64,000 nucleotides of DNA from Ardenticatenales bacterium (GTDB lineage: Bacteria; Chloroflexota; Anaerolineae; Promineifilales; Promineifilaceae): contig JACKBL010000001.1 of assembly GCA_020634515.1 (NCBI GenBank), forward strand, positions 1,153,683 to 1,217,682. The letters run 5' to 3'. How positions within the stretch are numbered: the stretch's first letter is position 1; every line of letters begins with the position of its first letter. Below the pieces are notes generated by a model. The model saw only the letters and a program-made list of their open reading frames with translations. It was not told where the DNA came from and made no database searches. The translations under genes and the position numbers were made by a program. Positions 1-8,489 of this stretch are shown piece by piece.

Positions 1-1
1 G

Positions 2-1435
2 TGTGATGCCGGCAAAGCCTGGCCGGAAACTGACTGGTATTGGTACGAAGACTTCTTCCTCAGCGTGGAAGAGTATCGCGGCTTCAACGACGTCACCGAA
101 GACCACCTCTATCCCGGCACATTTGAAATTGAACTAAAACCAGGCGACTCCGCGACCATCATCGCCAGCACCGAACCCACCCCCAACCCGGATGGCGGCG
201 CGGCCTTAATCGCCCGGCAGACGTACGAAGCCCACCTGCCGCGGCGCGCGCCGGCGCTGGACGCGCCCCGCTTGCGCCACCTGGCGCTGGCCGCGGACCA
301 GTTCATCGTCCGCCGCGCCACGCCCGCCGACGCCGAAGGCCGCTCCATCATTGCTGGCTATCCCTGGTTCAGCGACTGGGGGCGGGACACGATGATCGCC
401 CTGCCCGGACTCACCCTGACCACCGGGCGCGCGGCGGACGCGGCCAAGATTCTGCGCACGTTTGCCCGTTTTGTGGACCGGGGGATGCTGCCCAACCGCT
501 TCCCGGATGCCGGCGAAACGCCCGAATACAACACGGTGGACGCCACCTTGTGGTATTTTGAGGCCATTCGCGCCTATTTCGCGGCCACTAACGACCTGGA
601 ACTGGTGCGCGAGCTGCAACCGGTGCTGGCGGACATTATCGCCTGGCATCAGCGAGGCACGCGCTACCAGATTCATGTCGATGAGGAAGATGGCCTGCTC
701 TTTGCCGGTGAGAAGGGCGTTCAACTAACGTGGATGGACGCCAAAGTGGATGACTGGGTGGTGACGCCGCGCATCGGCAAACCGGTGGAGGTGAATGCGC
801 TCTGGTACAATGCGCTGCGGGTGATGGGGCATTTGTGCCGATCCCTGGAAATGGACACCGCGCCCTACGACACCCTGGCCGACCGCGCGCGCGCCGGTTT
901 TGCCCGCTTTTGGAACGACCGGCGCGGCTGCTGCTACGACGTGCTGGACGGCCCTGCCGGGCACGATGACGCCCTGCGCCCCAACCAACTTTTTGCCGTC
1001 TCTTTGCCATATACACCCCTGCCCCCCGCGCGGCAGAAGGCTGTCGTGGATGTGTGCGCCGCGCATCTTCTCACTTCGCATGGCCTGCGTAGCCTGGCTC
1101 CCGACGACGAAGCCTACGTAGGCCACTACGGCGGCGACCCCTACGCCCGCGACGGCGCTTATCACCAGGGGACCGTATGGAGCTGGCTGATCGGCCCCTT
1201 TGTCAGCGCCCATTTGCGCGTTTACGGTAACCCGCGGCAGGCGCTGGCCTATTTGCGCCCGCTGCTGCATCAACTTGATGACCACGGCGTCGGCAGCGTC
1301 AGCGAGATTTTCGATGGCGACCCCCCATTTACGCCGCGCGGCTGTCCGGCGCAGGCGTGGGGCGTTGCCGAACTGTTGCGCGCGTGGCGGCAATGCCAAC
1401 AGGCGCAGTCGGAGGAGCAATATGAGCAACAATAA
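2..1435 (+). CDS. Glycogen-debranching enzyme, amylo-alpha-1,6-glucosidase (5' truncated)
   Basis: The reading frame is open from base 2, so the gene begins left of the window; 477 residues are visible. The protein is the C-terminal catalytic half of a GDE_C/GH133-type debranching enzyme, which hydrolyses alpha-1,6 branch points of glycogen in the cytoplasm. Family signatures seen in order are a WFSDWGRDTMIALPGL block (about residues 120-135 of the visible part), GETPEYNTVDATLW, LTWMDAK followed by NALWYNAL, PNQLFAVSLPY, and near the end DGAYHQGTVWSWLIGP. The order and spacing match the (alpha/alpha)6 barrel of this family. The stop lies 14 bases inside the next small gene, suggesting translational coupling. 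The missing N-terminal domain cannot be judged. Confidence 0.9.
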   Translation, partial: CDAGKAWPETDWYWYEDFFLSVEEYRGFNDVTEDHLYPGTFEIELKPGDSATIIASTEPTPNPDGGAALIARQTYEAHLPRRAPALDAPRLRHLALAADQFIVRRATPADAEGRSIIAGYPWFSDWGRDTMIALPGLTLTTGRAADAAKILRTFARFVDRGMLPNRFPDAGETPEYNTVDATLWYFEAIRAYFAATNDLELVRELQPVLADIIAWHQRGTRYQIHVDEEDGLLFAGEKGVQLTWMDAKVDDWVVTPRIGKPVEVNALWYNALRVMGHLCRSLEMDTAPYDTLADRARAGFARFWNDRRGCCYDVLDGPAGHDDALRPNQLFAVSLPYTPLPPARQKAVVDVCAAHLLTSHGLRSLAPDDEAYVGHYGGDPYARDGAYHQGTVWSWLIGPFVSAHLRVYGNPRQALAYLRPLLHQLDDHGVGSVSEIFDGDPPFTPRGCPAQAWGVAELLRAWRQCQQAQSEEQYEQQ

Positions 1436-1691
1436 CTGGAATAATGGCCGTACCGACGATGGCGCGGCTTCGCCCATGACGGTCATGCGCAAACAGCCCA
1501 TCGTCTCCATCCAGCCGCCACGGCTTTCCTCCCAGGCGGCCTGGACCATCGTCGGCCTGCTGACGGTTTTCACCGTCATACTGGCCCTTGTTTTTTGGCG
1601 GCGCGTCGCCGGCCAACCACCCGCCGCCAATGCGCAAACAGCAGTGGATGGTTCCCCAGGTGACCTCAACCCGGAAACGACCTATGAATGA
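1422..1691 (+). CDS. Small single-pass membrane protein, unknown function
   Basis: An 89-residue protein starts at ATG 1422 behind GGAGGAG; the longer upstream extension of this frame overlaps the debranching enzyme and is not used. The first 40 residues are polar and Asn/Arg-rich (MSNNNWNNGRTDDG). One hydrophobic helix follows (AAWTIVGLLTVFTVILALVFW, about residues 46-66), then an Arg-Arg pair and a short acidic, Gly/Pro/Thr-rich tail predicted to lie outside. It overlaps the debranching enzyme at its start and the epimerase ATG at its end, so all three are probably co-translated. I recognise no family. Good ribosome site and tight packing support a real gene. Confidence 0.62.
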   Translation: MSNNNWNNGRTDDGAASPMTVMRKQPIVSIQPPRLSSQAAWTIVGLLTVFTVILALVFWRRVAGQPPAANAQTAVDGSPGDLNPETTYE

Positions 1692-2760
1692 CACCCGTGC
1701 TGTTTTGATCACGGGCGCGGCGGGTTACTGGGGTCGTCGCCTGGCGCGGCGGCTGCTGCTGGAGCCGGGCCTGCGCGTGGTGGGGTTGGATAAGGAGGTG
1801 GTGCCGGAGCCGTATGCCGGCATTTCCTACCTCCAAAGCGACCTGCGCCACCGCGACCTCCCCGACCTGCTGGCTCAGGCCGACGTAGACGCCATTTGCC
1901 ATCTCAGTTTCCAGCCCGCGCCCGTCCACAGCGAAGCCTCCTTTGAGCGCAACGTCATGGGCACGATCAACCTGTTTGGCGCCTGCGCGCAAGCCGGCGT
2001 GCGCAAGATCGTGGTCAAAAGCAGCACCGCCGTCTATGGCGCGCGCCACGATAACCCCGCCTTTTTGCGCGAAACACACCCTTTGCGCGGTAGTCGGCAC
2101 ACGGGCACGGTGCGCCACCAGATGGAAATCGAGCATTTTTGCCGCAAATTCCCGCACACCGACCCGGAAGCGCGGCTGACGGTGCTGCGCTTCGCCCACA
2201 TCGTCGGTCCCACGGCGGACACGCGCATGACGCACTTCTTGCGCGAGGCGGGCGCACCCGTGCTGCTGGGGTTTGATCCCATGATGCAGTTTATTCACGA
2301 GGATGATGTGGTGGAGGCGCTGGCGCACGCCCTGCTCACGGATGTGACCGGTGTGTTCAATGTGGCCGCGCCGCCGCCGTTGCCGCTGACGCGGGCGTTG
2401 GCGCTGGCGCAAAAGATTCCTGTGGTTTTGCCGCATCCGCTGGCGTATTGGGGGGCGACGGTGGCGCCGGACGTGGCCCGTTATGCGCCGCTGCCACTGG
2501 ATGATTTGCGTTATCGCTGCGTGGCGGATACGGAGAGGATGAGTGAGGTGTTGGGCTTTATGCCGGCAATCACCGCCGATGAAGCGTTACGTATGTTTGA
2601 TGCCGGCAGCGGCCATCGCCTCCTGGCCGCCATCGTGGAACAAGCCGTCAACCAGGGGGAACAACTGCGCCGCTGGCTGGAAAGACAACGCAGCGGCGGC
2701 CAACCACAGGAGGCTCCACAGGAGGCTCCACAGGAGACTCCACGGGAGGATGCGGAATGA
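1684..2760 (+). CDS. NAD-dependent epimerase/dehydratase family protein lacking the usual catalytic Tyr-Lys pair
   Basis: A 358-residue extended short-chain dehydrogenase fold starts at ATG 1684, inside the end of the preceding gene. Visible motifs are the Rossmann loop ITGAAGYWGRRLARRL at residues 8-23, an acidic residue ending strand 2 (GLDKEV), CHLSF near residue 75 and the strand VVKSSTAVYGARHD. Where family members normally show Y-x3-K this protein reads TGTVRHQMEIE, so both the Tyr and the Lys appear to be replaced. The C-terminus carries three near-identical copies of QEAP/QETP, encoded by a tandem repeat at about 2705-2745. It may be a nucleotide-sugar-binding or regulatory relative rather than an active epimerase; the substrate is unknown. 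It overlaps the following acyltransferase by 4 bases. Confidence 0.8.
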   Translation: MNDTRAVLITGAAGYWGRRLARRLLLEPGLRVVGLDKEVVPEPYAGISYLQSDLRHRDLPDLLAQADVDAICHLSFQPAPVHSEASFERNVMGTINLFGACAQAGVRKIVVKSSTAVYGARHDNPAFLRETHPLRGSRHTGTVRHQMEIEHFCRKFPHTDPEARLTVLRFAHIVGPTADTRMTHFLREAGAPVLLGFDPMMQFIHEDDVVEALAHALLTDVTGVFNVAAPPPLPLTRALALAQKIPVVLPHPLAYWGATVAPDVARYAPLPLDDLRYRCVADTERMSEVLGFMPAITADEALRMFDAGSGHRLLAAIVEQAVNQGEQLRRWLERQRSGGQPQEAPQEAPQETPREDAE

Positions 2761-4016
2761 GCGCAGACACCCCCCACCGTTGCCAGGGAACCACCCGCGC
2801 CGGCCAGCCATGCCGCCGCTACGCCTCCCCCGGCTCCGACTATTGTCACTACCACCGGCCGGCGGCGGCTTCCCCTCCACCCGTTGCCTTTCCCATACGG
2901 GATGATGACCGCGCCGTGGATGGACAACCTGTTGCCGTCTCCCCGCTGGAGCCGTTGCGCCAGTACGTGACCCAACTCAACGACCTCGTGCGGCGGCTGC
3001 AAACGCTGCGGCCCCATTTTCGCCCCCCGGCGCTGGCCCGACATCCGCTGGGAGAACGGCTGCGCCAGGGGCTGGACCGCCTGCTGCCCGCGCCCGATTC
3101 CGACAGCATCATCGGCCAACTACGTGGCGCGATCAGCGAGGAAGGTCTGGATAAAGAGGCGCTGCAAGGCATCTGGTACATGCTCAACTACTCGCTGCAA
3201 TACCAGGCGGGCGTCGTCAAGCGCCGCTTCACGGGCGAATACGAAACGGACCCCTGGGGGCTGGATTGGGAATTCCTGGACGCCGTGCGCCCGTTTCTTT
3301 CCTTCATGTATGGTGTCTATTGGCGCGTGGAGACGAGCGGCCTGGAGAATGTGCCCGACTACGGGCGGGGCCTGCTGGTGAGCAACCACTCCGGGCAAAT
3401 CCCCTTCGATGCGGCCATGATTGAGGCGGCCATCCTCACCGAACATCCGTCACAGCGGTTGGCGCGCGCCCTCTACGCCGATTGGTTTGCCACCCTGCCT
3501 TTTGTCTCCATCCTGTTTGACAAAACGGGGCAGGCGCTGGCGCATGAGGAGAACGCCGCCCGCCTGCTGCAGCAGGATGAACTGGTTATCGTCTTTCCTG
3601 AAGGGTTCAAAGGGGGAGGCAAACTGTTCAAGGATCGCTACAAGCTGGCGCGTTTTGGTCGTGGCGGTTTTGTGCGCGCCGCGCTGCAAACGGCGGCCCC
3701 CATCATCCCTGTCTCCGTGGTGGGCGCGGAGGAAACGTACATTTCCCTGCACCAATCAAAAACGCTGGCCCGCCTTACCGGTTTCCCCTACGTCCCCATT
3801 TCGCCCATGTTCCCCTGGTTGGGGCTGCTGGGCGTGCTGCCGCTGCCCACGAAGTGGTACATTGACTTTGGCCCGCCGCTGCCGCTGGCGGACCACGGCC
3901 CCGCCGCCGCGGAAGATGCGGTGTTGCGCGCTCGCCTCAGCGAGCAGGTGCGCCACACGGTACAGCAGATGGTCTATCACCGTCTCGCCCGCCGTGACCA
4001 TATCTTTCGCGGATAG
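2757..4016 (+). CDS. Zinc-knuckle protein fused to PlsC-like lysophospholipid acyltransferase
   Basis: A 419-residue protein with an ATGA overlap to the upstream gene. Residues 9-33 form a Cys-rich knuckle (C9, C19, C30, H33, with CRRYASPGSDYCHYH) like the small DUF5763-type zinc domain. A linker rich in charged residues follows, then a 1-acylglycerol-3-phosphate acyltransferase domain at about residues 190-390. Acyltransferase block I appears as VSNHSGQIPFDAAM and block III as VFPEGFKGGGKLFK, which bind and transfer the acyl chain to a lysophospholipid at the membrane face. The His-to-Asp spacing is longer than the classical HX4D, as in diacylglycerol-acyltransferase-like members. The fusion of the two domains is unusual. 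It is probably the last gene of the operon. Confidence 0.82.
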   Translation: MSADTPHRCQGTTRAGQPCRRYASPGSDYCHYHRPAAASPPPVAFPIRDDDRAVDGQPVAVSPLEPLRQYVTQLNDLVRRLQTLRPHFRPPALARHPLGERLRQGLDRLLPAPDSDSIIGQLRGAISEEGLDKEALQGIWYMLNYSLQYQAGVVKRRFTGEYETDPWGLDWEFLDAVRPFLSFMYGVYWRVETSGLENVPDYGRGLLVSNHSGQIPFDAAMIEAAILTEHPSQRLARALYADWFATLPFVSILFDKTGQALAHEENAARLLQQDELVIVFPEGFKGGGKLFKDRYKLARFGRGGFVRAALQTAAPIIPVSVVGAEETYISLHQSKTLARLTGFPYVPISPMFPWLGLLGVLPLPTKWYIDFGPPLPLADHGPAAAEDAVLRARLSEQVRHTVQQMVYHRLARRDHIFRG

Positions 4017-4115
4017 CAGAAACCGTTTTTTGAAAAAATCGGGTTTCTTGTCCACAATGCTTCCCGGTTGATCTGGTATCTTGTCATTTGTGATAGATGC
4101 CGGCATTTTCCCCTA

Positions 4116-4257
4116 AGGACTGACGACGAAATAAAGTACGGAATTGCATCGTCAGTTTGAAGGAACGGTAAGGAAACAACTTCGTTGTCTCGCTTAATTT
4201 CCGTTTCTAAGTAACCGTCTGTAAAAAGTGTGAAGTTATTTTCGGGTAAATACTAAG
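4116..4257. repeat. AB hairpin repeat, copy 1
   Basis: This fills most of the 319-base gap before the DUF2785 gene. Part A (4116-4208) opens with a hairpin whose arms read GACTGACGA and TCGTCAGT, followed by a second hairpin centred on ACAACTTCGTTGT whose outer arms are GGAACGGTAAGG and ATTTCCGTTTCT. Part B (4209-4257) is degenerate here, keeping GTAACCGTC and GTGAAGTTATTTTCGG. Related copies lie at 8730, 24238, 29225, 30721, 34952, 49605, 51113 and 57202. A TGCCGGCA palindrome sits just before it at 4088. Confidence 0.75.
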
Positions 4258-4335
4258 CACGCCTTTGACCTGAAATTGAGCTTCCGGGTGGTTTATTGAT
4301 ACATGTGGCCCTGAGGCTGAATAGGATGGAGAATT

Positions 4336-5175
4336 TTGTCTACAACAACAGATTTGAAAGAACAGCTTCAAACGATTGCTTCCAATGACTTTGCTATCCC
4401 GGAGCATATTGAGCTATTTACACTTGCGCTGCGGATGATGGATCATATTGGTTCGCCGGACAAACAACTCCGCGATGATCTCATTTATACTGCTTTTGCA
4501 ACATGGATTTTAGAAAACCATCTTTTTGACAGTGACCAGTTGCATCAACTATTGATGATTGCTCTGGATGATCAACACATTTTCTATTTTATTGGCGAAA
4601 CAAACACTGATTCGATCTTTACACGCTCATTCTCTGTTTTGCTGCTACCACTTATTTTGATTGCCCATCGCCAGAAGCCATTTTTGCCTAAATCGGAAAT
4701 AACGCGAATAAAAGAGAGATTGCTGCAATATCTTTTTGCGGAGAAGGATTTGCGAGGATATGTAGAGGGGAAAGGCTGGGCACATGCCGTTGCTCACGTG
4801 GGTGATGTGTTCGATGATTTAGCCCAGTGTTTGGAGGTGGAATCAGCGGACTTGTCGGAAATTCTCGAAGCCATCGCTGCCAAGATATGTGTTGATAGCA
4901 TCCCGTATGTTCATGAGGAAGATGAACGGATGACAACGGCTGTGGTTAGTATTTTGCGGCGTCAACTGCTTGACGAAACAGACGTGGAAAACTGGATACG
5001 GTCATTTGCTACGCGAGTGCAAAAAACAGAGCCATCGCCTGCAAACCATACGCACCTCAATGTCAAGAATTTTCTACGAAGCCTATATTTTAGAATGTAC
5101 CAACAGGACATTGAGGAGAAACTGACTCAAGCAGTTGCCGAGACTTTGCATGAAATCAGCTACTACAAAGACTAA
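4336..5175 (+). CDS. DUF2785 family protein
   Basis: A 279-residue, probably cytoplasmic, all-helical protein. The start is TTG 4336, chosen because GGATGGAG precedes it by six bases and no in-frame ATG gives a better N-terminus. The diagnostic block is GKGWAHAVAHVGDVFDDLAQC (about residues 152-172), which matches the conserved GWAHxxAHxxD core of DUF2785 proteins. The molecular function of that family is not known to me. The codon use is clearly more AT-rich than the genes to the left, marking the entry into an accessory region. The next gene is convergent, so this appears to be a single-gene unit behind the AB repeat. Confidence 0.75.
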   Translation: MSTTTDLKEQLQTIASNDFAIPEHIELFTLALRMMDHIGSPDKQLRDDLIYTAFATWILENHLFDSDQLHQLLMIALDDQHIFYFIGETNTDSIFTRSFSVLLLPLILIAHRQKPFLPKSEITRIKERLLQYLFAEKDLRGYVEGKGWAHAVAHVGDVFDDLAQCLEVESADLSEILEAIAAKICVDSIPYVHEEDERMTTAVVSILRRQLLDETDVENWIRSFATRVQKTEPSPANHTHLNVKNFLRSLYFRMYQQDIEEKLTQAVAETLHEISYYKD

Positions 5176-5328
5176 TGCCTGAACCGGTTTGCAGGTATAT
5201 GCTTACGGATGGTAACTGCTAACCCTCTTAGGACCCTCCCAGGAGCTGAGCTTGTCGAAGTCCACATGGTGCCTTCGGCAGGCTCCGGCAACGGGCTATA
5301 AAGGCTCCGGTAACGGGCCAAGTAATGA

Positions 5329-6600
5329 CTATGGATGTTTTACCGCAGTCCATAGAGATGATAGCCACTTTCTCCGATTTTTCACGAATACCACAAGAAA
5401 ACTCAATTGGAAACCACCTTCAATCAAAATGACCAGAAGCCCATCCATCACAAGTAGGATTTGTCCTAAGATGACTCCTTGTTGAATGGAATGGTAAGCT
5501 TCTACGAATAACGTGACCAGAATAGGGACGCCATAGAAAACAAAGACAGTGGTAGAAATGGCCGAACCAAGCACCATCAAGATGGTATAGGCTTTGATTT
5601 TCCGTTGATCCTCAGATGAGAAAAGATCGAGTGGATTTGAAAGGACTTTGCCCGCTTGCTTTGGCAATAGGAACCGTTTGATTTGATCAAATAAATAGTG
5701 CAAATAGGCAAGCGAATCGTCAAATAAGCTGTAACAATGCAATAGGTCTAAGACGACGAAGTATATATCCGTGCGCATGTAAAATTGGAATTGCCAGAGA
5801 ACGCCAAAAAAAATCAACAGAATCAAAGAAGATAATATTTTGTTGATGATTACTGGCAAATTGCCATACGCTAACAATAAGATTGCTACCGAGATAGGTA
5901 TGAGGTCCCAGGCCATTCCGGCCAAATATACACGATAACGTCGCCGCCGCGGTATGGCCCAAAGCCCCGTTACATTGGTTTGCACAACTAAATCATATAA
6001 ACGTGTGCCTAAGCTGAAATATGCCGGCACACCCAAAGAGCGGGCAGCGACAAGGTGAGCTATTTCGTGAACAGCCAAATTTGTCATAAATAAAGTGGTA
6101 TTGACAAGTATGACAAGGCTCCCGATATTCGTCCAAAAGAAATCGTTGTAGCCAGGAATTAATTCGGGCTGAGTAGCTAGAGAAAAACCCGCCGCTACTA
6201 ACAAAGCAGCGTATAGAATCTTCATTGGCATGCTAAATAGCCATTGTACATGATGTGCCCGGAGCCACGGCAAAGCAGATTTTTGTTCAGCACCGATGTT
6301 CAAAACATGCCCATCAATAGCTTTGATAAAACCAAGTTCGATCAAACTTTCCGCAAAAGACTCGACATCAAAATCCAACTCATACTCTTGTGTCAAAAAA
6401 TCGGTTATTCCCTGTATAGAGTTGTTTTTCTGAAATAGCTCAATAATAAGCTTCCCCACTTCTGGCAAAGCGACGAATTCACCCGTTTCCATTCGACCAA
6501 CAATGTAATCCCCATCTTCGACACGCATGGTTAAGTTATGTGTCGTTAGACGGGTTTCCGGTTGAAGGTTGTATGGGTTCAAATCATTTTGTTCTGTCAT
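5329..6600 (-). CDS. PqqD-domain M50 (site-2-protease-like) membrane metallopeptidase of a RiPP-like locus
   Basis: A 423-residue integral membrane protein. Residues 13-98 look like a PqqD-type winged helix (a RiPP recognition element fold), with the VGRMETGEFVALPEVGKLI segment typical of that domain. The membrane part has at least six hydrophobic helices. The zinc motif HEIAH is at residues 178-182 in NLAVHEIAHLVAARSLG, and a second conserved element, RTDIYFVVLDLLHC, lies near residue 275 where M50 proteins place the third zinc ligand. M50 proteins with PqqD domains occur in peptide-modification gene clusters, where they may process or export the product. It lies 149 bases downstream of the ThiF-like gene on the same strand. 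No clear ribosome site precedes ATG 6600. I infer a role in maturing the peptides encoded at 8370-8570. Confidence 0.78.
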   Translation of the reverse strand: MTEQNDLNPYNLQPETRLTTHNLTMRVEDGDYIVGRMETGEFVALPEVGKLIIELFQKNNSIQGITDFLTQEYELDFDVESFAESLIELGFIKAIDGHVLNIGAEQKSALPWLRAHHVQWLFSMPMKILYAALLVAAGFSLATQPELIPGYNDFFWTNIGSLVILVNTTLFMTNLAVHEIAHLVAARSLGVPAYFSLGTRLYDLVVQTNVTGLWAIPRRRRYRVYLAGMAWDLIPISVAILLLAYGNLPVIINKILSSLILLIFFGVLWQFQFYMRTDIYFVVLDLLHCYSLFDDSLAYLHYLFDQIKRFLLPKQAGKVLSNPLDLFSSEDQRKIKAYTILMVLGSAISTTVFVFYGVPILVTLFVEAYHSIQQGVILGQILLVMDGLLVILIEGGFQLSFLVVFVKNRRKWLSSLWTAVKHP

Positions 6601-6749
6601 GTGTGGTTTTATGCAATGGATGAGGGCACATCCGTCAATAGATTTGGGACCAACGGATGCGCGGGGAAGGGTTCTTGCTTGTTGGACAATCCAGAGGAAA
6701 TCTTGGGCGAAAGGGTCTGCGGAAAATAGGAAGTTGTTTTAGACGGGCA

Positions 6750-7856
6750 CTAGGATGGATTCTTCCCGCATACCGGACAATCCACCCAAAACGGAGGCTC
6801 AATATAGTAAAGATGATCGTAAATCATCAAATTCTGATGGAATATACGTCCTAATGTTTGTGGCTGCAAATCCGTTAAGAAGTAAATGGCTTCAAGAGCA
6901 CCCAAATGTCCGGTTAAACTCGCGGTGGGTGCGATAACGGCATTCACATCGAATATGTCGTAAAGATATTCGGAGTCGCGGCCATCCCGTATCAAGTTTC
7001 TGTTATTCTCATCATGGTTCATGCACTCATAGCATGGTGTATGAAAGGGATCGAAGATTCCAACCACAAGCATAGGTCCTGCATAGAGACACATCATCCA
7101 AGGGGTTCGGGTTATGTGCGCGGCCTCGTTTGTCCAACGCAAAATAAGTTCTCGGGGCTTGTCGGCACAAAGGATGAGCAAGTCACAACTTTCCATGAGA
7201 GGAACAAGCTCGTCAACGGATTGTACTTTTAATTCTTGACCTGTAATCTGGACATGCGAATTCATCTGACGTAAACGACGCATACTTTGTTCGACTTTAG
7301 GTAAACCGATGTCATTTTCAACGTAAAGTAACTGGCGATTCAAATTAGAAACTTCAATTTTGTCAAAGTCAACAACGTGCAACGAACCGATACCGGCGGC
7401 TACAAGGCTCATTGCCACAGCCGATCCCGATCCGCCTAGTCCCAAAAGGGTGACTCGTGCTGTCTTTAGTTTCGACTGTATCTCATATTTGTTGCTGCGA
7501 GGAGTCGCGTCCACCCAGCTAAAGTATTCAGTACTCCGGCTGTAACGCTCCAATTCATCTGGAGTAAACGCCAACGGGGGATCAGCCCCCATATCGTCAA
7601 CAAAGCCCGCCTCTATAAGATCGCTGATAGCATCTCGCAGACTGTCCGCATCAAGTTCAGGAAAGATGCCTTGCATGTCGTTAACTATTGCATCTGTTGT
7701 TCGGGTACCATCCATCAATTGCATTAAGTGCCAGATAGTTCCCGCCTCATCATCCATTATCTCGGAACTAACGCCATATTGGATCGTGCCAACACGGATT
7801 CGATTTTCGGACAAACGAATGGGATTATGCACAAGTTTGATTTTTGGTAGTCTCAT
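6750..7856 (-). CDS. ThiF/E1-like adenylyltransferase with N-terminal leader-binding-type domain
   Basis: A 368-residue protein. The start at 7856 is preferred because AGGAG precedes it and because the extra 36 upstream residues look non-coding. Residues 1-90 resemble the winged-helix leader-binding domain of azoline-peptide (TOMM) ThiF-like proteins (LMDGTRTTDAIVNDM, then DLIEAGFVDD). The E1 domain follows: GLGGSGSA nucleotide loop at 139-146, Asp at about 163, SNLNRQLLY at 170-178, and DIGLPK ending at Lys187. Two Cys pairs (CYEC at 275-278 and CPVC at 360-363) should hold a structural zinc. Such enzymes activate a carboxylate by adenylation, as in MccB, ThiF and MoeB. The neighbouring PqqD-M50 protease and tandem peptides point to a RiPP-like pathway; the actual reaction is unknown. 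Confidence 0.85.
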   Translation of the reverse strand: MRLPKIKLVHNPIRLSENRIRVGTIQYGVSSEIMDDEAGTIWHLMQLMDGTRTTDAIVNDMQGIFPELDADSLRDAISDLIEAGFVDDMGADPPLAFTPDELERYSRSTEYFSWVDATPRSNKYEIQSKLKTARVTLLGLGGSGSAVAMSLVAAGIGSLHVVDFDKIEVSNLNRQLLYVENDIGLPKVEQSMRRLRQMNSHVQITGQELKVQSVDELVPLMESCDLLILCADKPRELILRWTNEAAHITRTPWMMCLYAGPMLVVGIFDPFHTPCYECMNHDENNRNLIRDGRDSEYLYDIFDVNAVIAPTASLTGHLGALEAIYFLTDLQPQTLGRIFHQNLMIYDHLYYIEPPFWVDCPVCGKNPS

Positions 7857-8178
7857 TGAGCCTGTTACTCCTGAATGATGCGCTTTGAACAAGAACGGCT
7901 TTCGGATCTCGCGGGCTTTTACGCATGTCGTGCTGGACTCTTCGGCTTCGCTCAGGGTAGGCAAGCGTTGCAGCGGCGTTAGGATGCTTCGCTTCGCTCA
8001 GAATGACAAAACCCAATCAGATGCCAAAGAATCGTAACTATTCGGTCTCCGGGGGCATGGTCCAACGAACCTTTCCGGTAGCTCAATTTCAGGCCAAAAG
8101 CGTCTTGTTGTTCGGGTCATTTAACAGGCAAACAGCTTCCGGGAAGATGGTAGATGGTGGTGAATAGTTACAAAAAAA

Positions 8179-8281
8179 GTGACTATACAGGTCATCTGCC
8201 CAGATTGGACCAATTTGCTCTGGTTGAATCTTATTGATGTCTACAAAATTGGTCCAATCTCTCGGAGACGTGAATAGTTAC
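8179..8281 (+). mobile_element. 103-bp MITE-like element (family C), copy 1
   Basis: One of five near-identical 103-bp units. The ends are imperfect inverted repeats (GTGACTATACAG and TGAATAGTTAC) and the interior has a second inverted pair, GATTGGACCAATTT and AAATTGGTCCAATC. Both flanks carry the 8-base direct repeat CAAAAAAA, as expected for a target duplication. It separates the peptide genes' terminator from the ThiF-like gene. The remaining bases of the ThiF upstream region (7857-8178) contain low-complexity CTTCGCTCAG-type repeats and no gene that I can support. Confidence 0.85.
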
Positions 8282-8282
8282 C

Positions 8283-8318
8283 AAAAAAATAGCAGGAGAA
8301 CCATACAATTCTCCTGCT
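8283..8318 (-). terminator. Intrinsic terminator of the tandem peptide genes
   Basis: Read on the minus strand, a perfect 10-base stem AGCAGGAGAA/TTCTCCTGCT (8309-8318 with 8291-8300) and an 8-base loop are followed by a run of seven U residues. It lies 52 bases after the stop of the second peptide gene, so the two peptides probably form a short, abundantly made transcript separate from the downstream enzymes. Confidence 0.88.
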
Positions 8319-8369
8319 GTTTTGGGGACTCTTGCCAACAAACGGCTTGCAATTTGGTTAGGGACTTTC

Positions 8370-8483
8370 TTAGCCGGCACCCTGCTTGTGACGGGCGCCA
8401 GTTGTCTCGATTTTTTCAAGCTTGCGGATATGAATCTTGATTTTTGCTTGCTTTACAATGGTTTTTCCAACAAGATTGCTCAA
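8370..8483 (-). CDS. Small peptide B, putative RiPP precursor
   Basis: A 37-residue ORF from TTG 8483 (directly after an in-frame TAG) to TAA 8370. Residues 15-37 align with peptide A: the shared core is IRKLEKIETTGARH, followed by KQGAG here. The two genes are direct duplicates offset by exactly 120 bases, and the match drops away outside the peptides. The start is uncertain; a rare ATT at 8459 would give a peptide nearly the length of peptide A. The differences are largely silent or conservative (I/V, K/Q, H/Q), which suggests selection on the protein. Lysine- and arginine-rich leader-like sequence, tiny size, own terminator and nearby leader-binding enzymes all suggest a modified-peptide precursor. 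Confidence 0.6.
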   Translation of the reverse strand: MSNLVGKTIVKQAKIKIHIRKLEKIETTGARHKQGAG

Positions 8484-8489
8484 CTAGAA

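Noticed and set aside
5176..5328. Possible small gene in the 5252-5485 plus-strand frame
   Set aside because: Most of it is antisense to the M50 protease gene; composition is repeat-like (GGCTCCGGTAACGG) with no ribosome site.
7857..7964. 36-residue N-terminal extension of the ThiF-like protein
   Set aside because: ATG 7856 has AGGAG ahead of it, and the extension is Ser/Thr-rich without match to the leader-binding domain.
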